This document shows, piece by piece, positions 1-4,817 of a DNA stretch of 7,791 nucleotides. Numbering within the stretch: the stretch's first letter is position 1; each line of letters opens with the position of its first letter. This stretch comes from Actinomycetes bacterium (GTDB taxonomy: Bacteria > Actinomycetota > Actinomycetes > Actinomycetales > Actinomycetaceae): NCBI GenBank assembly GCA_023426345.1, contig JAFAAX010000107.1, positions 1 to 7,791 on the forward strand, in the 5' to 3' direction. The notes beneath the pieces are model-generated. The model saw nothing but the letters and a program-made list of their open reading frames with translations, was not told the origin of the DNA and made no database searches. The position numbers and the translations under genes were made by a program.

Positions 1-995
1 GCCGGGGCGGGAGCGCCGTCGTCGTCAGCCCCGGTGCGGCCCGCGCTGGTGGCGGCGACCGCATCGCCCGCGGGGCGCGTCCGCGCGTGGGCCAGAGAGT
101 AGATGCGCGCCGAGATGGACTCGTGCGGGCCACCCCGCGCGTCGGGGATCGTGGGCCCGTCGGAGCCGGTGGGGATGTCGGAGCCGGCGGACGGCGCAGC
201 AGTCTCTCGGGATCGGGGGGCGTCCGCGAGACGGGGGGAGTCCGCCCCCTCCTCGGGACCGGGCTCCGGGTCCGCATCGGCGTCGTCGTCCTCCTCGAGG
301 TCGAGGTCCTGGCGATGCCCGCGCGCGGCGTTGAGCTGGTCGAGCAGCGCGTCGCGCACCCGGAGGTCCTCGACCTGGCGGTCGTCGGGATCCGGCGCGG
401 TGGGACGCGGCAACGGCGTGAAGATCGCCGAGGTCGGCGCCGCCGCCACCGTCTCGGTGAGCCAACGGCCCTCCTGGTCGAGGGCCTCCACGACCTCCCC
501 GGACGGGGAGAACGTCCAGTGGGCGGCGTGCTCCGCGGCCCCCTGGACGAAGGTGAGCGCGATCTCCCACGGGCCGTCGGATCCGCGGCGCGCGGACCAT
601 GCGAGCGAGGCCGGGTCGACGCCCCGGGCGGCCAACCGGTCGACGACGAGATCGCCCATCACGGGGGCCTCCGGATCGCCCCCCACGTGGGAGTCCCGCA
701 CGCGCGCGAGCACCCACTGCTGCTCGGCGAGGACGGGAGCCTCGAAGCGGCGGATGTGCTCGACGTCGGCGTCGTACTGGCGGGCGATGTCGTCGGGGGT
801 GAGGCCGGAGCGGAGCAGGGCCTGGATGTCACGGGGGCGCAGCGATCGGGAGGAGGCGTCGGGACGGGGGCGGTCGCGCCGCACGGCGCCGCGGAGGTCG
901 TCGGTGATGGGCACGACGTAGCGCTCGCCTCCGGCGTCCGTCAGCACGAGGCTCTGGCCGTCCGCGCCGACCCCGAGCAGGTCGAGCTCGATCAT
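1..995 (-). CDS. sepH: SepH (DUF3071) cell-division regulator, 3' end outside window
   Basis: SepH is an actinobacterial septation protein that binds FtsZ directly and stimulates its assembly dynamics; it acts in the cytoplasm at the division site. Reading leftward from ATG at 995 gives 331 codons with no stop, so the C-terminus lies beyond the left edge. The protein opens with MIELDLLGVG. A helix-turn-helix-like segment spans about residues 51-85 (SLRPRDIQALLRSG, LTPDDIARQY), the part the family uses to bind FtsZ. The rest of the DUF3071 domain continues to about residue 195 (SDGPWEIALTF 139-149, AHW 158-160). From about 200 the chain becomes a disordered linker with an acidic run at 231-250 (LDLEEDDDADADPEPGPEEG). 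The conserved short C-terminal motif of the family is not visible. A GGGAGG Shine-Dalgarno sits 4 bases before the ATG. It is divergent from the DUF4193 gene. The family call is firm; the role is taken from Streptomyces and mycobacterial SepH. Confidence 0.93.
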   Translation of the reverse strand, partial: MIELDLLGVGADGQSLVLTDAGGERYVVPITDDLRGAVRRDRPRPDASSRSLRPRDIQALLRSGLTPDDIARQYDADVEHIRRFEAPVLAEQQWVLARVRDSHVGGDPEAPVMGDLVVDRLAARGVDPASLAWSARRGSDGPWEIALTFVQGAAEHAAHWTFSPSGEVVEALDQEGRWLTETVAAAPTSAIFTPLPRPTAPDPDDRQVEDLRVRDALLDQLNAARGHRQDLDLEEDDDADADPEPGPEEGADSPRLADAPRSRETAAPSAGSDIPTGSDGPTIPDARGGPHESISARIYSLAHARTRPAGDAVAATSAGRTGADDDGAPAP

Positions 996-1174
996 GGCAC
1001 CTCCCGTTCCCTCATCGTGTGCATCGTGCCAGAGTCCGCGGCGGCTCTCACGCCCAGGGCCCAGCGTGTCCCGGAAGGCACATGGAACATCGCCGATCCA
1101 AGTGTTACCATCCACGCGCCGACCGCCCCGCTGCGGACCGGCGCGACGGAGGACGGCGACAAGGAGGAGACAGC
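996..1174. promoter_or_regulatory. Divergent intergenic region, sepH / DUF4193 gene
   Basis: These 179 bp separate two divergent genes and must contain both promoters. A locally AT-richer patch at about 1080-1112 is the best promoter candidate, for the rightward gene, and is listed separately. Toward sepH I see only weak -10-like strings and do not call a site. No open reading frame with a convincing start or composition occupies the gap. Confidence 0.5.
1083..1111 (+). promoter_or_regulatory. Candidate promoter of the DUF4193 gene
   Basis: TGGAAC (1083-1088), a 17-bp spacer and TACCAT (1106-1111) fit the TANNNT -10 pattern of actinobacterial housekeeping promoters with a weak -35. Transcription would begin near 1118, leaving a leader of about 57 nt before the GTG start. 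The same patch also contains GGAAC, 15 bp, GTT, resembling an ECF-sigma promoter with a slightly short spacer. Which sigma factor applies, if either, cannot be decided by eye. Confidence 0.35.
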
Positions 1175-1477
1175 GTGGCCACGGATTACGATGCCCCGCG
1201 CAAGAACGAGGACGACGTTGCGGAGGACTCCATCGAGGAGCTCAAGGCCCGTCGCAACGATGCCGGTGCGAACGACATCGACGAGGATGAGAATGAGGCG
1301 GCGGAGAACTACGAGCTGCCCGGCGCCGACCTGTCGAAGGAGGAGCTGACCGTTCACGTGGTGCCCCGCCAGGACGACGAGTTCACGTGCTCGCGGTGCT
1401 TCCTGGTGCATCACGCCTCGCAGCTGGCGTACATGGACGAGGACGGCCTGCCCGTGTGCACGGACTGCGCGGCGTGA
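1175..1477 (+). CDS. DUF4193 family small zinc-ribbon-like protein
   Basis: This is a 100-residue conserved actinobacterial protein of unknown function, matching the family that includes M. tuberculosis Rv2699c (from memory). It starts at GTG (VATDYDAPRK), which is the usual family N-terminus. A strong AGGAGG at 1162-1167, 7 bases upstream, decides the start; the frame stays open to 1019 but has no comparable site there. The middle is highly acidic (residues 11-47, rich in D and E). The C-terminus has two CxxC pairs, C72-x2-C75 and C95-x2-C98, spaced like a small zinc ribbon (TCSRC and VCTDC). It is probably a soluble cytoplasmic protein that binds one zinc; zinc binding is inferred from the cysteines only. 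It may be co-transcribed with the DUF3710 gene 41 bp downstream. The family match is strong and the function is unknown. Confidence 0.93.
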   Translation: MATDYDAPRKNEDDVAEDSIEELKARRNDAGANDIDEDENEAAENYELPGADLSKEELTVHVVPRQDDEFTCSRCFLVHHASQLAYMDEDGLPVCTDCAA

Positions 1478-1490
1478 GAGCGGACCCCGG

Positions 1491-1504
1491 CGCGGCGCGC
1501 CGCG
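1491..1504. repeat. 14-bp perfect GC palindrome between DUF4193 and DUF3710 genes
   Basis: CGCGGCGCGCCGCG is its own reverse complement. In RNA it could fold to a 5-bp stem with a 4-nt loop, just upstream of the DUF3710 ribosome binding site at 1505-1509. No U-run follows, so it is not a canonical terminator. In DNA this GC-rich it may be chance. Confidence 0.4.
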
Positions 1505-1518
1505 GGAGGAGATGAGGG

Positions 1519-2178
1519 ATGTTCGGGAAGAAACGACGCGGGTCGGACGCCTCTGAGGCCGCCGAGCAGGACGGCGGCGAGGACGCCGACGTCCGCGCCG
1601 GCGTCTCCGACGACGATCCGGTGTGGTCCGAGCCCGGGCCGCGCGACCTCTCCGAGGTGGACGCGACGAGGGGATACGTGGACCTCGGATCCCTGCGGAT
1701 CCCCGCGATCGCCGGTATGCAGTTGCGCACGCAGCTGGCCCCCGACGGGCGGACCGTGCTGCGGGTCCTCCTGGTCCTGGGATCCTCGGGCATCCAGGTG
1801 AGCCTGGCCGCCGCCCCGAAGTCGGGCGGCGTGTGGGACGAGCTGCGCGAGCAGATCCGCTCCGGCATGGAGGCGGACGGCGCCCAGGTCCAGGACGTGC
1901 GCACGCGCTATGGCGAGGAGCTCCTGGCGGATCTGCTGGTCACCCTGCCCGACGGCGGGCGCGCGACCTCGCGGATGCGCGTCATCGGGCGCGAGGGCCC
2001 GCGGTGGTTCGCGCGGATCGACGTCCTGGGCCCGGCCGCGCAGTCGCTGGAGGCCGGAGCGTCCCTCGAGCAGGTCATCGACCGGATGGTCGTCGTCCGC
2101 GATGACGCGCCGCGCGCCCGGCTGGACCTGCTGCCGCTGCACGTCCCGGAGGGCGCCGTGGAGGTGCCGGATGTCTGA
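1519..2178 (+). CDS. DUF3710 family protein
   Basis: This is a 219-residue soluble protein of a conserved actinobacterial family of unknown function, normally encoded next to dut (dUTPase) and to the OB-fold gene that also follows here. It begins MFGKKRRGSD at ATG, with GGAGG at 1505-1509, 9 bases upstream. Residues 8-50 form an acidic, probably disordered tail. The domain covers about 38-215, with recognisable family stretches GPRDLSEVD (40-48), VDLGSLRIP (54-62), AAAPKSGGVWDELREQI (97-113) and GPRWFARIDV (160-169). No catalytic motif, membrane segment or signal peptide is visible. The last 8 bases overlap the next gene (shared ATGTCTGA), so the two are likely translationally coupled. Family membership is secure and the activity is unknown. 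Confidence 0.92.
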   Translation: MFGKKRRGSDASEAAEQDGGEDADVRAGVSDDDPVWSEPGPRDLSEVDATRGYVDLGSLRIPAIAGMQLRTQLAPDGRTVLRVLLVLGSSGIQVSLAAAPKSGGVWDELREQIRSGMEADGAQVQDVRTRYGEELLADLLVTLPDGGRATSRMRVIGREGPRWFARIDVLGPAAQSLEAGASLEQVIDRMVVVRDDAPRARLDLLPLHVPEGAVEVPDV

Positions 2179-2575
2179 GTCGGTGGACGCGGGCCGCCCT
2201 CGTCCCGGCCTGTGGCGCCGGCTGGCGCAACGCTGGAGGAGCGGGACCCGCGAGGCCTGGGAGGCCGAGGAGGAGCAGCACACCCGCAAGACCCGGGGAA
2301 CGGTCCCGTTGTCGGAGGTGCGCGAGCGCCAGGACGTCCGCGTGTCCGGGCTGATCCAGTCCGTCACCTACTCGCCGGCCTCCGGCCCGATGCGGCTGGT
2401 CGCCACCCTCTACGACGGGACGGGCACCCTCGAGCTGCGCTGGCTCGGGCGCCGCTCCATCCCGGGGATCGCCGTCGGGCGCCACCTGGAGGCCCACGGC
2501 ACGGCCGCCCGGGTCCTCGACCACCTGGCGCTCATCGACCCGAGCTATCGCATCCTGTCCCCGGGGGCCGCGTGA
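2171..2575 (+). CDS. OB-fold nucleic-acid-binding domain protein
   Basis: This 134-residue protein has a single OB-fold (tRNA_anti/RecG-wedge-like) domain, matching Rv2694c of M. tuberculosis by type and position. Residues 1-50 are a basic then acidic helical lead (GLWRRLAQRW, AWEAEEEQ). The OB core runs from about 54 to 131, with VRVSGLIQSV as strand 1, TLYDGTGTLELRWLG (79-93) as the typical D-x-TG turn and strands 2-3, and GIAVGRHLEAHG (99-110) leading into the later strands. OB domains of this type bind single-stranded DNA or RNA, but no partner or reaction is known to me for this family. The ATG at 2171 lies inside the DUF3710 gene and has GGAGGT at 2160-2165, 5 bases before it. The in-frame opening further upstream belongs to the shadow of that gene. 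The stop overlaps the next start as GTGA. Confidence 0.9.
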   Translation: MSESVDAGRPRPGLWRRLAQRWRSGTREAWEAEEEQHTRKTRGTVPLSEVRERQDVRVSGLIQSVTYSPASGPMRLVATLYDGTGTLELRWLGRRSIPGIAVGRHLEAHGTAARVLDHLALIDPSYRILSPGAA

Positions 2576-3288
2576 GCGCGGCGCCCGAGGGCGGCCCGCG
2601 CGTGCCCGCCTGGGCGGTGGGCGCCACCGGCGAGGACTTCTCATGGTCCGACGCCGTGGGCGGATGGCGCGGCGCCGCGGAGTCCGTGCTGCCGGGCCTC
2701 GTGTTCGTCGTCCTGTTCGTCGCCACCCGCGATCTGCGCGTGTGCCTGATCGCCTCCGCGGGCGTCGCGGTGGCCTTCTGCGCGGTGCGGCTGATCCAGC
2801 GCCAGGGGCTCACCCAGGCGCTGTCGGGCCTGGTGGGCGTCGCCATCGGCGTGGCGTGGGCCGGGCTGTCGGGGCGGGGGGAGAACTACTTCGCGTGGGG
2901 CCTGGTGACCGCCGCCTTCTTCTCGGCGGCGCTGCTGGCGACGATCGCGGCGCGCCGGCCCGCGGTCGCCCTGGTCCTCGGGATCGTCTGGGAGCTGCCG
3001 TCGGGCTGGCGGAGGGACCCGGGCCTGGCGCCGCTGCGGCGGCGCTGCCTGGGACTGACCTGGGTGTGGGCGGCGATGTTCCTCATCCGCCTGGGCGTCC
3101 AGTGGCCGCTGTGGCAGGCGGGTGCCGTGGCCGCGCTGGGCGTGGCGAAGCTGGTCCTGGGGCTGCCGTTGTTCGCGGTCGTGTGCTGGGCGACGTGGGT
3201 GGGGCTGCGCCCCTTCTCCGCCCTCGCGCATGTCTCGTCCGGGGACTCCACGACGCCATCCATCGACGAGGGCGACGCCGTGGGCTGA
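2572..3288 (+). CDS. DUF3159 family integral membrane protein
   Basis: This 238-residue polytopic membrane protein belongs to the actinobacterial DUF3159 family (Rv2693c type by position and sequence character); its function is not established. A hydrophilic start (residues 1-35) is followed by about six hydrophobic segments near 38-52, 56-73, 81-99, 108-126, 157-175 and 186-210, then a polar tail. Family-like features are PGLVFVVLFVATRDL (41-55), the ENYFAWGL segment (104-111) and GIVWELPSGWRRDP (137-150). The GTG at 2572 is chosen because it overlaps the preceding stop as GTGA, the pattern of a coupled pair. The Shine-Dalgarno is weak (a GGGGG run at 2562-2566), so coupling may be needed; a GTG at codon 11 is the alternative. 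It is the last gene of the rightward cluster and faces convergent trkA. Confidence 0.9.
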   Translation: MSAAPEGGPRVPAWAVGATGEDFSWSDAVGGWRGAAESVLPGLVFVVLFVATRDLRVCLIASAGVAVAFCAVRLIQRQGLTQALSGLVGVAIGVAWAGLSGRGENYFAWGLVTAAFFSAALLATIAARRPAVALVLGIVWELPSGWRRDPGLAPLRRRCLGLTWVWAAMFLIRLGVQWPLWQAGAVAALGVAKLVLGLPLFAVVCWATWVGLRPFSALAHVSSGDSTTPSIDEGDAVG

Positions 3289-3324
3289 GTCCGCCGTCCC
3301 CGTCGAGCCCGCCGGGCGACGAGC

Positions 3325-3342
3325 GCCCCGGCGCGCCGGGGC
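3325..3342. terminator. Candidate shared terminator hairpin between convergent genes
   Basis: GCCCCGGCGCGCCGGGGC is a perfect 18-bp palindrome. It would fold as a 7-bp all-GC stem with a CGCG loop on either strand. It lies in the 60-bp gap between the stops of two convergent genes, where a bidirectional terminator is expected. No U-tract follows on either side, so it would be the U-less type often proposed for GC-rich actinobacteria. A smaller 4-bp stem (GCCC/GGGC) lies at 3307-3317. Confidence 0.45.
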
Positions 3343-3348
3343 CGGCCG

Positions 3349-4026
3349 TCAGCGGGCGGCGGGCCCGCCCAGCGTCTCCCGGAGCCGGAGGAGCGCCTCG
3401 GCATCGCCGTCGGGCACCAGGAGCAGCAGCTCGTCGCCGGTCTCCAGCACGTCGTCGGGCGTGGGCACGATCGGACGCCCGTCGCGCAGGATCGAGGTGA
3501 GGACCGTGCGCGGGGGCAGGGCGATGTCCTCCATGCGGCGGGAGCCGACGGGGGAGTCGGCGGGCAGGACGAAGGCGTACATCGAGACCTCGGCCTGGTT
3601 GAAGTTGAACAGCTGGACGGGGACGCCCACCGAGACGGCCTCCTCGACCAGGGCCGTCATCAGGCGCGGGGTCGACACCATGACGTCGACGCCCCAGGCC
3701 TCGTCGAAGAGCCACTCGTTCTTCGGGTTGTTCAGGCGGGCCACGACGCGGGGCACGCCGAACTCGGCCTTGGCCAGCAGGGAGACCACCAGGTTCACCT
3801 TGTCGTCGCCCGTCGCGGCGACCAGCGCGTCGGCCTCGCGCACGCCGGCGTCCGACAGGACGTCGGGGGAGCAGGCGTCGGCCAGCACCCAGTCCGCGTC
3901 GGCCACCGAGGCCACGCGCAGCTGGTCGGGCTGGTTGTCGATCAGGGTGACCTCGTGGCCGTGGTCGAGCAGGCGCAGCGCGACGAAGCGCCCGACGGAC
4001 CCGGCGCCCGCGATGACGATCTTCAT
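3349..4026 (-). CDS. trkA: TrkA-type potassium transport regulator, RCK domain (CeoC-like)
   Basis: This is a 225-residue cytoplasmic regulator with an RCK (TrkA_N plus TrkA_C) architecture. Such proteins form rings under potassium channels or transporters and gate them in response to nucleotides. The N-terminal Rossmann domain covers about 1-118 with GAGSVG at 7-12, the acidic residue D30 after strand 2 (VTLID) that contacts the ribose of NAD(H), and ATGDDKVNLV at 71-80. The TrkA_C domain covers about 145-205. Length is typical for the single-RCK form. The ATG at 4026 has GGAAGGA 9 bases upstream and lies 2 bp after the stop of the other TrkA gene, so the pair is one operon. By order and sequence it corresponds to mycobacterial ceoC. 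Family is certain; which transporter it serves is inferred. Confidence 0.92.
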   Translation of the reverse strand: MKIVIAGAGSVGRFVALRLLDHGHEVTLIDNQPDQLRVASVADADWVLADACSPDVLSDAGVREADALVAATGDDKVNLVVSLLAKAEFGVPRVVARLNNPKNEWLFDEAWGVDVMVSTPRLMTALVEEAVSVGVPVQLFNFNQAEVSMYAFVLPADSPVGSRRMEDIALPPRTVLTSILRDGRPIVPTPDDVLETGDELLLLVPDGDAEALLRLRETLGGPAAR

Positions 4027-4028
4027 GG

Positions 4029-4694
4029 TCAGGCGTCCTTCCGGGGGGCTTCGGTCATCACGGCGCGCAATGGGATCGGGTCCTGCCCGGCGACGGCGAA
4101 GAAGAGCTCGTCGTTCTCCTGGACCACCAGGTCGGAGCGCGCGGGCTCGATGACGCCCAGGCGGGAGACGAAGGCCAGCCGGGCGCCGGCGAGCTCCTCG
4201 ACGACGGGGAAGGGCGTGCCGTACCAGGCGGCGACGGGCATGACGGAGACCAGCGACACCAGGCCCGTCGGATGGGCCCACGCGACGGAGGCGTCGGGCG
4301 GCATCAGCCAGCGCATCACGGCCTCCGTGGTGCGCCGCACGGTGGCGACCGTGGGGATCCCCAGCCGCTCGTAGACGACGGCGCGCGTGGGATCGTAGAT
4401 GCGGGCGACCACGCGCTCGACGTGGAACGTCTCGCGGGCGATGCGGGCCGCGATGATGTTCGAGTTGTCCCCGCTGGACACGGCCGCGAACGCGTAGGCG
4501 TCCTTCGTGCCGGCCTGCCGCAGGGCGTCGCGGTCCATGCCCAGCCCCGTCACCCTCCGCCCGGAGAACTCCGGGGACAGGCGCCGGAACGCCTGGGCGT
4601 CGGAGTCGATGACGGCCACCGAGTGGCCCCGCGCGTCCAGGGTCGACGCCAGGGTGGCCCCGACGCGTCCACATCCCATGATCACGAAATGCAC
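4029..4694 (-). CDS. trkA: TrkA-type potassium transport regulator, RCK domain (CeoB-like)
   Basis: This 221-residue paralogue of the downstream trkA corresponds to mycobacterial ceoB. It starts at GTG with VHFVIMGCGRVG, so the glycine motif GCGRVG sits at 7-12, and D30 ends strand 2 (VAVID). The segment SSGDNSNIIAARIA (73-86) replaces the ATGDDKVN-type stretch of its partner, so the two nucleotide sites differ. The Rossmann domain ends near 118, and a TrkA_C-like region covers about 143-203. The frame stays open far upstream as the antisense of the permease gene, but homology begins at this GTG. A TACCGT box 6 bp before the GTG suggests a leaderless message; a poor AGG at about -13 is the alternative. 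It is probably the first gene of a two-gene operon, and two single-RCK subunits may assemble together. Confidence 0.9.
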   Translation of the reverse strand: MHFVIMGCGRVGATLASTLDARGHSVAVIDSDAQAFRRLSPEFSGRRVTGLGMDRDALRQAGTKDAYAFAAVSSGDNSNIIAARIARETFHVERVVARIYDPTRAVVYERLGIPTVATVRRTTEAVMRWLMPPDASVAWAHPTGLVSLVSVMPVAAWYGTPFPVVEELAGARLAFVSRLGVIEPARSDLVVQENDELFFAVAGQDPIPLRAVMTEAPRKDA

Positions 4695-4700
4695 GGCTTC

Positions 4701-4706
4701 ACGGTA
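4701..4706 (-). promoter_or_regulatory. Candidate -10 box for leftward trkA operon
   Basis: On the minus strand the box reads TACCGT (TANNNT pattern), followed by 6 bases and then the GTG start at 4694. Transcription would begin at or next to the GTG. No acceptable -35 is seen at 17-18 bp, so support is limited to the -10 and its placement. Confidence 0.3.
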
Positions 4707-4739
4707 CCTGCTTCCGGGGCGGCCGTGGGCCGGCGCGCA

Positions 4740-4756
4740 GCGCCGCCCGGCGGCGC
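4740..4756. promoter_or_regulatory. 17-bp inverted repeat, possible operator
   Basis: The arms GCGCCGCC and GGCGGCGC are perfectly complementary around a single central C. The dyad lies between the two outward promoter candidates and outside both predicted transcripts, so if those are right it would act as DNA rather than as an RNA hairpin. All-GC arms reduce its significance. Confidence 0.3.
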
Positions 4757-4780
4757 CCGCAGTGGTCCGCGTCGCATCCG

Positions 4781-4809
4781 TTCCCAGCGTGTTCCCCGGC
4801 GAGTACGCT
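4781..4809 (+). promoter_or_regulatory. Candidate promoter of the permease gene (leaderless)
   Basis: TTCCCA (4781-4786, 4 of 6 matches to TTGACA), a 17-bp spacer and TACGCT (4804-4809) make a reasonable housekeeping promoter. Only 8 bases separate the -10 from the GTG start at 4818, so transcription should begin at or within two bases of the start codon. Confidence 0.45.
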
Positions 4810-4817
4810 GGGCCCTC

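Larger units (their letters stand above)
4695..4817. promoter_or_regulatory. Divergent control region, trkA pair / permease
   Basis: These 123 bp separate the two divergent transcription units and must hold both promoters. They contain a rightward promoter candidate near 4781-4809, a leftward -10-like box at 4701-4706, a 17-bp dyad at 4740-4756, and a GTTCCC repeat (4780-4785 and 4791-4796) spaced 11 bp. The shared region suggests joint control of transporter and regulators. No gene is seen inside it. Confidence 0.6.

Noticed and set aside
230..310. Repetitive gtcgtc / gaggtcgaggtc stretch that looks like a simple-sequence repeat.
   Set aside because: It encodes the acidic D/E linker of SepH and is explained by codon usage; no regular unit is maintained.
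25..717. Minus-strand open frame of 230 residues inside sepH.
   Set aside because: It is in a different frame from the recognisable SepH protein and is an arginine/proline/glycine-rich shadow.
87..1349. Plus-strand open frames of up to 420 residues over sepH and the DUF4193 region.
   Set aside because: They are antisense to sepH or out of frame with the DUF4193 gene, have no recognisable domain and have R/G/A/S-rich composition.
1411..2367. Minus-strand open frame of 318 residues antisense to the DUF3710 and OB-fold genes.
   Set aside because: The plus strand carries coupled genes with good ribosome binding sites and family motifs; the antisense product has no recognisable feature.
3122..4153. 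Plus-strand open frame of 343 residues antisense to the CeoC-like trkA.
   Set aside because: The minus strand encodes a complete RCK protein with GAGSVG and a good ribosome binding site; the plus frame is serine/arginine/threonine-rich shadow.
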